Origin: Prevotellaceae bacterium UBA4336
GTDB taxonomy: Bacteria; Bacteroidota; Bacteroidia; Bacteroidales; Bacteroidaceae
Reading direction: 5' to 3'
Length of the DNA: 47,754 bases
Assembly (NCBI GenBank): GCA_002394305.1
Contig: DGTM01000035.1
Span: 12,517-60,270, forward strand
Shown: piece by piece, positions 6,306-14,221 of the stretch
Layout of the letters: each line of letters starts with the position of its first letter
Numbering within the stretch: the first letter of the stretch is position 1
Position numbers and translations under genes: made by a program
Notes under the pieces: model-generated
Databases searched by the model: none
What the model saw: the letters and a program-made list of their open reading frames with translations, nothing else
Told to the model about the DNA's origin: nothing

Positions 6306-7691
6306 ATGCTAAAACAGAATACCCTCAAAGAAAGCTTTGCCCTGAGCGGGAAAGGCCTGCACACAGGCCTCCGCCTGACGGTAAATTTTCTGCCCGCACC
6401 TGTAGGTCACGGCTACAAGATACAGCGTACGGACTTGCCCGGACAGCCCATCATGGATGCCGTGGCAGAGAACGTCATCGACACTCAACGCGGCACGGTC
6501 CTGGGACAAGGCGACATGCGTTGCAGCACGGTGGAACACGCCATGGCTGCCTTCTATGCCTTGGGAATCGACAATGTGCTCATCCAGGTCGACGGACCAG
6601 AGCTCCCCATATTGGACGGCAGCGCAGCGCCCTACGTCCGCGAGATACAGCGTGTGGGCCTTGCCGAACAAGATGCACCGAAGGACTACTACTACATCAC
6701 AAAGAAGATGGAGTTCCGCGACGACAAGACCGGAGCGTGCATCACGCTGCTCCCCGACGACGACTTCTCCATCACCAGCATGATAGCCTTCGACAGCAAG
6801 GTGCTCAGCAGTCAGTTTGCCACGCTCGACAACATGGAGAACTTTGCCTCCGAGGTGGCCGCAGCACGCACCTTTGTCTTCGTGCGCGAGATTGAGCCCC
6901 TGCTCACTGCTGGCTTCATCAAGGGAGGCGACCTGGACAATGCCATCGTCATCTACGAGCGTCAGACCACACAGGAGAACCTCGACAAGCTCTGCCAGCT
7001 GACAGGCTCGGAACATCACGACGCCACGGAACTCGGCTACGTACAGCACAAACCACTGGTGTGGGACAACGAGCCCGCCCGGCACAAACTGCTCGACATC
7101 ATCGGCGACATGGCACTCATCGGCAAGCCCCTTAAGGGCCGCATCATCGCCACGCGTCCGGGACACACTATTAATAATATGTTCGCGCGCATGATGCGCA
7201 AGGAGATACGCAAGCACGAAGTGCAGGCTCCGAAGTACGACCCCAACAAGACGCCCCTGATGGATGTGGGCATGATAAAGAAACTGCTGCCGCATCGCTA
7301 TCCCATGCAACTGGTCGACAAGGTTATCGACATCAAGGAGAACTACATCGTGGCCGTCAAGAACGTGACAAGCAACGAGCCCTTCTTCCAAGGGCACTTC
7401 CCGAACGAGCCCGTCATGCCCGGCGTCCTGCTGATAGAGGCCATGGCACAAACGGGTGGCCTGCTTGTCCTGCACGACAAGGAACACCCCGAGACCTACA
7501 GCACCTACTTCCTGCGCATCGACAACGTCAAGTTCCGGCAGAAGGTGGTGCCGGGCGATACGCTGGTCTTCCGCGTAGCAATGGTGTCGCCCCTGCACCA
7601 CAACATCGGCACCATGCAGGGCTATGCCTTCATCGGCGAGAACTGCGTGGCCGAGGCAACCTTCACGGCACAGGTCATCAATAATAAATGA
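6306..7691 (+). CDS. lpxC/fabZ: Bifunctional UDP-3-O-acyl-GlcNAc deacetylase / 3-hydroxyacyl-ACP dehydratase
   Basis: A natural fusion typical of Bacteroidetes. The LpxC half (about 1-305) is a zinc deacetylase making the committed step of lipid A synthesis; zinc ligands are predicted at His78 (VEHAM), His260 and Asp264 (RHKLLDIIGD). The FabZ half (about 315-461) dehydrates 3-hydroxyacyl-ACP in fatty acid synthesis, with LPHRYPMQLVD at 328-338 and the active-site segment GHFPNEPVMPGVLLIEAMAQ starting at Gly363 (His364, Glu378). Both enzymes compete for the same 3-hydroxyacyl-ACP pool, so the fusion fixes their ratio. Length 461 is normal. Lies between lpxD and lpxA. Confidence 0.96.
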   Translation: MLKQNTLKESFALSGKGLHTGLRLTVNFLPAPVGHGYKIQRTDLPGQPIMDAVAENVIDTQRGTVLGQGDMRCSTVEHAMAAFYALGIDNVLIQVDGPELPILDGSAAPYVREIQRVGLAEQDAPKDYYYITKKMEFRDDKTGACITLLPDDDFSITSMIAFDSKVLSSQFATLDNMENFASEVAAARTFVFVREIEPLLTAGFIKGGDLDNAIVIYERQTTQENLDKLCQLTGSEHHDATELGYVQHKPLVWDNEPARHKLLDIIGDMALIGKPLKGRIIATRPGHTINNMFARMMRKEIRKHEVQAPKYDPNKTPLMDVGMIKKLLPHRYPMQLVDKVIDIKENYIVAVKNVTSNEPFFQGHFPNEPVMPGVLLIEAMAQTGGLLVLHDKEHPETYSTYFLRIDNVKFRQKVVPGDTLVFRVAMVSPLHHNIGTMQGYAFIGENCVAEATFTAQVINNK

Positions 7692-7721
7692 AAAGTGAAT
7701 TAACCTCTAACGTTTAACGAC

Positions 7722-8489
7722 ATGATAAGTCCACTGGCATACATAAACCCCAAAGCCGTCATAGGCGAGAACTGCGAGATCGGTCCCTTCTGCTACATTG
7801 ACGAAGGCGTTGTCATCGGCGACAACAACACGCTGATGAACAGTGTGACGATGCTCCACGGCGCACGCATCGGCAACGGCAACATCTTCTTCCCGGGTGC
7901 AGTCATCGGCGCTATTCCCCAGGACCTCAAGTTCCGGGGCGAAGAGAGCACGGCAGAGATAGGCGACAACAACAAGATTCGCGAGAACGTGACCGTCAAC
8001 CGTGGCACGGCAGCCAAGGGCCGCACCATCGTAGGCTCTGGCAACCTGCTCATGGAGGGCGTGCATGTGGCCCACGATGCGCTTGTCGGCAACGGCATCA
8101 TCATCGGCAACGGCACCAAGCTGGCCGGCGAGATTATCATCGACGACAACGCCATCCTGAGCGCCAACGTGCTGATGCACCAGTTCTGCCGCGTGGGCAG
8201 CTACACGATGGTGGGCGGCGGCACACGCTTCTCGCAGGACATCCTGCCCTTCAGCCTTGTGGCCCGCGACCCTGCTGCCTACTGCGGACTGAACACCGTC
8301 GGGCTGCGGCGCCGGGGCTTCGACCGCAACCTCATCAACAACATCCACATGACCTACCAGATCATCCTGCAGGGCACAGGCAAGCTGAACGACCTGCTCG
8401 CCCGTGTAGAACAGGAGATACCGATGAGCCCAGAGATAGAATACATCCTCGAATTCATCCGCAACAGCGAACGGGGATTCATCAGATAA
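7722..8489 (+). CDS. lpxA: UDP-N-acetylglucosamine O-acyltransferase
   Basis: First step of lipid A synthesis: transfer of a 3-hydroxyacyl chain from ACP to the 3-OH of UDP-GlcNAc. The 255 residues form a left-handed beta-helix of hexapeptide repeats starting at ISPLAYINPKAVIG, followed by a helical C-terminal domain (from about residue 190, NTVGLRRRGFDRNLI). The catalytic base is predicted to be His118 in HVAHDALVGN. Length and ends match the family. It follows lpxC/fabZ by 30 bases, so the three lipid A genes are presumably one transcript. Confidence 0.96.
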   Translation: MISPLAYINPKAVIGENCEIGPFCYIDEGVVIGDNNTLMNSVTMLHGARIGNGNIFFPGAVIGAIPQDLKFRGEESTAEIGDNNKIRENVTVNRGTAAKGRTIVGSGNLLMEGVHVAHDALVGNGIIIGNGTKLAGEIIIDDNAILSANVLMHQFCRVGSYTMVGGGTRFSQDILPFSLVARDPAAYCGLNTVGLRRRGFDRNLINNIHMTYQIILQGTGKLNDLLARVEQEIPMSPEIEYILEFIRNSERGFIR

Positions 8490-8589
8490 CGTTAAAAAGT
8501 TGAAGTGTTATAAAGTTAAAAAGTTAACTTCAAAACCCTTTAACTTTTCAACCCTTTAACATTTTAACTCTTTAACCTTTTAACCCTTT
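8490..8589. repeat. AT-rich repeat with hairpin potential between lpxA and the next gene
   Basis: This 100-base stretch is made of GTTAAAAAGTT-type units on the left and a run of CCCTTTAAC, ATTTTAAC, TCTTTAAC, CTTTTAAC units (8-9 bp period) on the right. The two sides are roughly complementary and could form a long imperfect hairpin. It contrasts sharply in base composition with flanking genes. A similar AT-rich inverted repeat is at 19481-19582. It could attenuate transcription between lpxA and miaA. Confidence 0.7.
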
Positions 8590-8596
8590 CAACAAT

Positions 8597-9172
8597 ATGA
8601 CACTGAAACTAACCCTTTTCAGCCAGGAGAAAGAAGACTTCGTGCTGGAGATACTCATCGACAGCGATGCGAGGTTCTCCGAACTGCACCAGCTCATTCT
8701 GGAGGACTGCAACTACGAAGAACACCAGAAGCAGAGCTTCCTCATCTGCGACGACGAGTGGCGCGTGAAGCAACGCATCAGTCTTTTGGACACCGAGGAC
8801 GTGCGCTACGACGAGGACATTAACCTGATGTCGCAGACACGCATCGGCGACTTCCTCGAGGACGAAGGTCAGCGCCTGGCCTACATCTTCGACCCCGATG
8901 GCAAACGCTTCTTCCTGATGGAGCTCACGGAGAATGTCTTCGGCAGAAAGGAGAAGAAGGCCATCGTGAACCGACGCCACGGACAGCCGCCACTACAAAC
9001 CTCCCCCGACTCTTCCGAAGGAGGGGAGAACCGAGCGGCCGAAGGGGAAGCATACAGCGAGGCAGACGGACAGTTCGCCCCTACCTCGGAGGGGATAGGG
9101 GAGGCTTTCTATGGCGACGACGGCTTCGAGGCCGACGAACTGGACATGGAGGGCTACGAGATAGACGAATAG
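8597..9172 (+). CDS. pRiA4b ORF-3-like (IS1096 passenger-type) protein with in-frame palindromic insert
   Basis: The first 120 residues resemble the PRiA4_ORF3 family (also called IS1096 passenger TnpR), a conserved domain of unknown function that is commonly encoded away from any transposon. Visible landmarks are FVLEILIDSDARFSELHQLI (15-34) and AYIFDPDGKRFFLMELTE (94-111). The rest is acidic (EADELDMEGYEIDE tail). Residues about 135-171 are encoded by a 110-bp palindromic element (8998-9107), so the ancestral protein was probably near 154 residues. It ends 4 bases before miaA and is likely co-translated with it. No enzymatic role should be inferred. Confidence 0.75.
   Translation: MTLKLTLFSQEKEDFVLEILIDSDARFSELHQLILEDCNYEEHQKQSFLICDDEWRVKQRISLLDTEDVRYDEDINLMSQTRIGDFLEDEGQRLAYIFDPDGKRFFLMELTENVFGRKEKKAIVNRRHGQPPLQTSPDSSEGGENRAAEGEAYSEADGQFAPTSEGIGEAFYGDDGFEADELDMEGYEIDE
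8998..9107. repeat. Palindromic element inside the pRiA4b-like gene
   Basis: Imperfect inverted arms at 8998-9030 and 9074-9107 (AACCTCCCCCGACTCTTCC versus the complement of the right arm, AGCCTCCCCTATCCCCTCC) flank a 43-bp loop, the same loop length as the purM copy. Frame is kept. Arms are diverged, so this insertion is probably older than the one in purM. Confidence 0.85.
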
Positions 9173-9176
9173 GGGA

Positions 9177-10109
9177 ATGACGCTGTTCGTATTGCTTGGC
9201 CCGACGGCCGTGGGAAAGACGGAGCTTGCCCTGCGGATGGCAGAAGAGCTGGGCTGTCCTATCCTGAACTGTGACAGCCGGCAGATATTCCGCGGCATGG
9301 AAATCGGCACAGCGGCACCCACGGCAGAGCAACAGGCACGCGTCAGGCACTACTTCGTCGGCACGCACGACATCGGCGACTACTACAGCGCGGCACTCTA
9401 CGAACAGGACGCGCTCAGGCTCATCGCCGAGCTGAGCCGTACGCACCAGGCTCTCTTGCTCACGGGCGGAAGCATGATGTACCTCGATGCGGTCTGTAAC
9501 GGCATCGACGACATCCCGACGGTCGACCCGCTGGTGCGCGAGACGCTCCGCGACAGGCTCAACGCCGGAGACATCGACGGCATGCGGGCCGAACTGCACC
9601 TGCTCGACCCGGACTACTACCTGAAGGCCGACACACGCAACCCCAAGCGCGTGGTGCATGCGCTGGAGGTATGCTACACGACAGGGCGCCCCTACTCCAC
9701 TTTCCTCACCAGCGAGCGCAAGCCACGGCCCTTCCGCATCGTGAAGCTCGGGCTGCGGCGCGAACGTCAGGAGCTCTTCGGGCGCATCTCGCTTCGGGTG
9801 GACCGGATGATGGCGGAAGGACTGGTCGACGAGGCACGCCGCCTCTACCCCCGCCGCGAGGAGAATGCGCTGAACACCGTGGGCTACAAGGAGGTCTTCC
9901 GCTATCTGGACGGGGAATGGACACTGCCCTTTGCCACGGAGAAGATAAAGAAGAACACGCGCGACTACGCCAAGAAACAGATGACATGGTTTGCCCACGA
10001 CGACACCATCCGCTGGTTCCATCCGCAGCAGGAGGACGACATCCTGCACGAACTTGAGTGCCAAGCCGAGGACCGGACAGTCCCGCAAGGCCTCGCAACA
10101 ACCGCATAA
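9177..10109 (+). CDS. miaA: tRNA dimethylallyltransferase
   Basis: Adds a dimethylallyl group to N6 of adenosine 37 in tRNAs reading UNN codons. The 310-residue protein has the P-loop GPTAVGKT (8-15), the substrate motif NCDSRQIFRGMEIGTAAP (30-47), GGSMMYLDAV (98-107) and a C-terminal KKNTRDYAKKQMTWF stretch that contacts tRNA. Length is normal. The start ATG is 4 bases after the preceding stop. The gene ends 2 bases before the penicillin-binding protein gene, suggesting a shared transcript from the lipid A genes onward. Confidence 0.96.
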   Translation: MTLFVLLGPTAVGKTELALRMAEELGCPILNCDSRQIFRGMEIGTAAPTAEQQARVRHYFVGTHDIGDYYSAALYEQDALRLIAELSRTHQALLLTGGSMMYLDAVCNGIDDIPTVDPLVRETLRDRLNAGDIDGMRAELHLLDPDYYLKADTRNPKRVVHALEVCYTTGRPYSTFLTSERKPRPFRIVKLGLRRERQELFGRISLRVDRMMAEGLVDEARRLYPRREENALNTVGYKEVFRYLDGEWTLPFATEKIKKNTRDYAKKQMTWFAHDDTIRWFHPQQEDDILHELECQAEDRTVPQGLATTA

Positions 10110-10111
10110 CG

Positions 10112-12571
10112 ATGAACCCCAAAACTCTTCCCACCCACTTCCTGAACGTGCTGCGCAGGATCTATTCCGGCCCCTGGTACAAGAGGACAGCCGTCTGGCT
10201 CACCACCTGCATCGTTGCCGTCCTGCTTTTCTTCCTTGCCGTCGACTGCAACTTCTGCTACCTCTTCGGCCGGTCGCCGGGCTTCGACGACATCAAGGAC
10301 CCCGTGGTGAGCGAAGCCTCGGAGGTCTACACCTGCGACGAAGTGCTCATGGGGCGCTTCTACAACGAGAACCGCACGCCCGTCACCTACGAGGAAATAT
10401 CGCCCACGCTGATCCGCACCCTTGTCGACACGGAGGATGAGCGCTTCTATCAGCACCACGGCATCGACTTCATCGGGCTCTTCTCTGCCGGCAAGGACAT
10501 CCTCAGCGGCCATGCCCGAGGCGCCAGCACCATCACCCAACAGCTTGCAAAGAACCTTTTCCGCGTCCGCACACAATACTCCACCGGCCTGCTGGGACAT
10601 CTGCCCGGCATCAAGATTCTCGTCATGAAGGCCAAGGAGTGGATCGTGGCGACAAAGCTGGAGTGGCTCTTCACGAAGGAAGACATCCTGACGATGTACC
10701 TCAACACCGTAGACTTTGGCAGCAACGCCTATGGCATCAAGACGGCCGCACGCACTTACTTCGGCACGACGCCCGACGCCCTCACCTACGAGCAGTCGGC
10801 CACCCTGGTCGGTCTGCTCAAGGCCACCAGCTACTACAACCCGCGCCTCAATCCCGAGAACTGCCTGCGCCGCCGAAACACCGTACTGCAGCAGGTCTAT
10901 GACCTCGGACACCTCATCCTCGACGGAGAAGAAGCCACGGCGGAACAGCTCGACTCGCTGCTGGCACTGCCCGTCACCCTGCGGTCGCGCACCAGCGAGA
11001 GCTATCAGGACGGCATGGCGCCCTACTTCCGCGAAGCACTGAAGGCCCACGTCGACCAGCTCTGCGACGAAGGGCTTGTGCCGGGCTACGATGCCATCAA
11101 CAAGCTCGACCTCGATGCCGACGGGCTGCGCATCTACACCTCCATCGACTCGCGCATGCAGGCCTACGCCGAGGAAGCCGTGCGGAAGCAGATGCAAGTC
11201 GTACAGCAACAGTTCAACATGCACTGGGGCCGCACCAATCCCTGGCAGAACGCCCGACACCAGGAGATAGCCGGATTTGCCGAAGACATCGCCCGGCGCT
11301 CGCCCTACGGCAAGTACCTTGACACGAAGTTCCAGGGCAACAGCGACTCCGTCATGCTCTACCTCAACCAGCCCCACCGCGTGCGCCTCTTCAGCTACGA
11401 CGGCCCCGTGGAGCAGGAGATGAGCACCATCGACTCCGTCCGCTACATGCTCCGCTTCATGCACTCGGGGTTTGTAGCCATCGAGCCCGACACCCGTCTG
11501 GTCCGAGCCTGGGTGGGCGACATCGACTTCCGCTTCTGGCAGGTGGACAACGTGCGGGCCGGACACCAGCCGGGCTCCACCTTCAAGCTCTTCGTCTACA
11601 CCGAAGCCATGAACCAGGGACTCAACCCCATCGACCATCGCCCGGACTCCTACATCGCCTACGTCGACACCATCGCCGGTAAGCCCAAGGTGTGGGCACC
11701 CCACAACGCCGACGGCTACTTCTCCGACCAGGAGGTTTCCCTCAAGAGCGCCTTTGCCATGAGCCTCAACAGTATAGCTGTGCGCGTAGGCATGGAGTGC
11801 GGCGTGAGCAACATTGCCAAGACTGCCTACGCCATGGGCATCAAGACACCGCTGCAGGAGACACGCGCCCTGGTGCTGGGCAGCAGCGACGTCAACCTGC
11901 TTGAGCTCGTCAACAGCTATTGCACGGTAGCCAACGACGGCCGCTACCAAATGCCTCTGCTGGTGGAACGCATCGAGGACCGCGACGGCAACCTCATCTA
12001 CCGGGCACGCAAGAAAGAGACAAAGGCTATCCCCTACCGCTCGGCCTACCTCATGCAGACCATGCTCAAAGGCGGACTCTCGGGCACCTCGGGCCGCCTC
12101 TGGCACTACATACGCCCCTTCTACGCCGATACAGAGTTTGGCGGCAAGACGGGCACCAGCAACAACCACGCCGATGCCTGGTTCGTCGGCATCACGCCAG
12201 GACTCGTCGGCGGCGCGTGGGTCGGCGGCGAATATCCCAGCATACACTTCCGCACGGGACAGCTCGGCCAGGGCAGCCGCACCGCCCTCCCCATCTTCGG
12301 AGAGTTCATCCAGCGCGTACTCTCCGACAAGCATTTCAGCAAGTATCGCAAGAAGTTCCCACCCGCCAACGGCATCGACTCGCGCCTCTGGACAGGCTCC
12401 GAATACTCCTACCACCGCCCCGACACCACGGCCTTCGACTACGACTTCTCCGGAACCGCCTCGTCCTCAGCCACCGAGACGAACGCCACGGGCATCCAGC
12501 CCGAGGAAGATGCCGACGCAGAGACTGCTCCGCTCACGCCCGAGACAACAGCCGAAGACACCGCGGATTAA
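10112..12571 (+). CDS. Class A penicillin-binding protein (transglycosylase/transpeptidase)
   Basis: Polymerises and cross-links peptidoglycan at the outer face of the inner membrane. 819 residues from the chosen start: cytoplasmic tail, transmembrane helix (about 26-45), GT51 glycosyltransferase domain with catalytic Glu in TEDERFYQHHGID (Glu108) and GASTITQQLAKN (137-148), then a transpeptidase domain with S-x-x-K at Ser489-Lys492 (GSTFK), S-x-N at Ser551-Asn553 (SLN) and KTG at 679-681 (GGKTGTS). All catalytic motifs are intact, as in PBP1a/MrcA-type proteins. The C-terminal 50 residues are low-complexity and Thr/Ala/Glu-rich. An upstream ATG at 10058 lies inside miaA and is rejected because 10112 is 2 bases after the miaA stop and starts just before the membrane anchor. 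Confidence 0.95.
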   Translation: MNPKTLPTHFLNVLRRIYSGPWYKRTAVWLTTCIVAVLLFFLAVDCNFCYLFGRSPGFDDIKDPVVSEASEVYTCDEVLMGRFYNENRTPVTYEEISPTLIRTLVDTEDERFYQHHGIDFIGLFSAGKDILSGHARGASTITQQLAKNLFRVRTQYSTGLLGHLPGIKILVMKAKEWIVATKLEWLFTKEDILTMYLNTVDFGSNAYGIKTAARTYFGTTPDALTYEQSATLVGLLKATSYYNPRLNPENCLRRRNTVLQQVYDLGHLILDGEEATAEQLDSLLALPVTLRSRTSESYQDGMAPYFREALKAHVDQLCDEGLVPGYDAINKLDLDADGLRIYTSIDSRMQAYAEEAVRKQMQVVQQQFNMHWGRTNPWQNARHQEIAGFAEDIARRSPYGKYLDTKFQGNSDSVMLYLNQPHRVRLFSYDGPVEQEMSTIDSVRYMLRFMHSGFVAIEPDTRLVRAWVGDIDFRFWQVDNVRAGHQPGSTFKLFVYTEAMNQGLNPIDHRPDSYIAYVDTIAGKPKVWAPHNADGYFSDQEVSLKSAFAMSLNSIAVRVGMECGVSNIAKTAYAMGIKTPLQETRALVLGSSDVNLLELVNSYCTVANDGRYQMPLLVERIEDRDGNLIYRARKKETKAIPYRSAYLMQTMLKGGLSGTSGRLWHYIRPFYADTEFGGKTGTSNNHADAWFVGITPGLVGGAWVGGEYPSIHFRTGQLGQGSRTALPIFGEFIQRVLSDKHFSKYRKKFPPANGIDSRLWTGSEYSYHRPDTTAFDYDFSGTASSSATETNATGIQPEEDADAETAPLTPETTAEDTAD

Positions 12572-12613
12572 ACTTCAGAATCAACTATGCTGCTAAATGA
12601 ATAGCGAAACAAA

Positions 12614-13819
12614 ATGAATAGTATGGGGAAGGATATTATCAAAGGCGACTTTGAGTCGTTAGTCAACAACATCCAGTCAACGAGCAATGCGTTGCTGGAG
12701 GATGCCCGACTTGTCATCAATCGTAATGTGACGGCACGGGCGTGGCTGACAGGCTTCTATATTGTGGAATATGAGCAGCAAGGTAACGACCGCGCAAAGT
12801 ATGGCGAGGGGCTGCTGAAGCGATTGTCAGAACGGCTTAACGACAAGAGCTTCAGCCTCGCAAGCTTAAAGAGTTTCAGACAATTCTACCTTTATTATCC
12901 CCAATTGGCGGAACCTGTCGTTAGGTATCTGTTCGCAAAGTCAGGAAAAAGCCAATCAGTGATTAGCCTTTTGCAATCGTCCGGAAATTTTGATGTTATA
13001 AAAAGCCAATCTCCGATTAGCCAATTACCACTACACAAGTCTGACACTGTGTCGGGAGACGGTTTTGCCATGATGACAACGGAGGGTGAAGTGATACCTG
13101 TACCACAGATGCTGTTTAACAGACTCTCCTTTACACATATTTCCAAACTAATCCATATAGGAGACCCCATGAAACGTGCTTTCTACGCTATAGAAGCAAT
13201 GCGTGGGCCGTGGAGTGTAAGAGAGCTGCAACGCCAAATAGACTCCAACTACTATGAGCGCAGCGGATGGAGTAAGAAGCCAGAGCTATTGGCAAGCAAA
13301 GTCAGCGAAAGGGCAGAACGGCCAACGTTCCGGGAAGAGTTGAAATCGCACTACATCTTCGAATTTCTGGGATTATCAGCCAAGAATGTCATCGAAGAGG
13401 ACGAGCTGGAACAAGCTCTCATTGACCACCTGGAAGAGTTTATGCTTGAATTAGGTATGGGGTTCTGCTTAGAGGCACGGCAGAAGAAACTGCTCATCGA
13501 TGACCGCTATTTTAAAGTCGATTTGGTATTTTACCACCGTATATTGAAATGTCATTGTATCGTAGAGCTGAAAGCACATAGGTTAGATTACGCTGATACG
13601 GCTCAGCTCAACATGTATTTGGAATACTATCGCCGACACTACATGCGACCAGATGATAATCCACCAATTGGGCTGCTGCTTTGCACGGAGTATGGACAGG
13701 AGATGGTGGAATATGTCGTCCCAAATACAGACCCACATCTGTTTGTTGCACAGTACGAACTCCAACTGCCAAGCAAAGAAAAGATGAAGGACTTCCTAAT
13801 GAGAGAAAACAGAGGTTGA
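12614..13819 (+). CDS. DUF1016 (YhcG-type) PD-(D/E)XK nuclease family protein
   Basis: A 401-residue protein of the DUF1016/YhcG family. The N-terminal helical domain (about 1-180) includes ARAWLTGFYIVEYEQQGNDRAKYG (41-64) and the C-terminal domain (about 190-380) is a predicted PD-(D/E)XK nuclease fold. Candidate catalytic residues are Asp303 (FKVDLVFYH) and Glu318-x-Lys320 (IVELK). Family members occur near restriction-modification and other defence or mobile regions; none is recognisable beside this copy. Base composition is clearly more AT-rich than the flanking housekeeping genes, which suggests horizontal acquisition. Two near-identical 23-bp direct repeats (12946-12968 and 13000-13022) give a KSQS-V/P-IS duplication in the linker. 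Start at 12614; 12623 is also possible. Confidence 0.88.
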   Translation: MNSMGKDIIKGDFESLVNNIQSTSNALLEDARLVINRNVTARAWLTGFYIVEYEQQGNDRAKYGEGLLKRLSERLNDKSFSLASLKSFRQFYLYYPQLAEPVVRYLFAKSGKSQSVISLLQSSGNFDVIKSQSPISQLPLHKSDTVSGDGFAMMTTEGEVIPVPQMLFNRLSFTHISKLIHIGDPMKRAFYAIEAMRGPWSVRELQRQIDSNYYERSGWSKKPELLASKVSERAERPTFREELKSHYIFEFLGLSAKNVIEEDELEQALIDHLEEFMLELGMGFCLEARQKKLLIDDRYFKVDLVFYHRILKCHCIVELKAHRLDYADTAQLNMYLEYYRRHYMRPDDNPPIGLLLCTEYGQEMVEYVVPNTDPHLFVAQYELQLPSKEKMKDFLMRENRG

Positions 13820-13842
13820 TATTTGAATTTCTTTGGAGCATT

Positions 13843-13965
13843 ATGAATATAGCATTAAAACCATTTCAGAAACAGAGAATGCTGGAGCTGCGCCGCGTGG
13901 CAGTGATGGTCCAGAGAATGTTGAAGTCAAGAGAAAGACTCTCCATGGCGTTGAACACAACATAA
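13843..13965 (+). CDS. Possible 40-residue basic peptide
   Basis: A short frame starting at ATG 13843 encodes a basic, methionine- and arginine-rich peptide (begins MNIALKPFQKQRML). TTTGGAG 8 bases upstream could serve as a ribosome site. I do not recognise it. It lies in the AT-richer patch after the DUF1016 gene and may be a fragment of a longer lost gene or chance coding. Reported only as a candidate. Confidence 0.25.
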   Translation: MNIALKPFQKQRMLELRRVAVMVQRMLKSRERLSMALNTT

Positions 13966-13973
13966 TAACAAAG

Positions 13974-14001
13974 GAGGGTGTGTCAAAATAGGCACATCCT
14001 C
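13974..14001. repeat. IS-end-like hairpin
   Basis: GAGGGTGTG (13974-13982) can pair with CACATCCTC (13993-14001) around a 10-base loop. The string GTGTGTCAAAAT resembles terminal inverted repeats of several Bacteroidetes insertion sequences as I recall them, so this may be a scar or two abutting ends of a lost element. It could equally be a simple terminator-like hairpin, although no T-run follows. Confidence 0.35.
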
Positions 14002-14048
14002 ATGTTCTCAGACACAGCACGCGCTTACAAATAAAACACGGGGAACAT

Positions 14049-14080
14049 TTTGAAGTTTGCTTGCTTTTTTCGTATCTTTG
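14049..14080 (+). promoter_or_regulatory. Bacteroidetes-type promoter of the GH92 gene
   Basis: TTTG at 14049-14052, 20 bases, then TATCTTTG at 14073-14080. Transcription would start near 14087, giving a leader of roughly 135 bases before the ATG at 14222. The leader contains the repeated string GTTTGTAA but no riboswitch that I recognise. Confidence 0.75.
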
Positions 14081-14221
14081 CAAAGACTTTGGCCGTAACA
14101 ACCATAGCAAGCTAACAACGGGAAAGAGAGAAGAAGAAGGAGTGAGGGGTCGTTCCGACGTGTGTAGTTGTCTGGTTTGTAACGGAAGAAACGCGTTTGT
14201 AATAGTAATATCAGATAGGAT

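Noticed and set aside
10058..10111. Upstream ATG extending the penicillin-binding protein by 18 residues
   Set aside because: It would lie within miaA, and the added residues (Pro/Arg-rich) do not fit the family N-terminus.
9965..12415. Long open frame of 816 codons on the minus strand opposite the penicillin-binding protein gene
   Set aside because: It lies antisense to an intact catalytic protein, has valine/glycine-rich mirror composition and no domain motifs; it is a GC-rich shadow frame.
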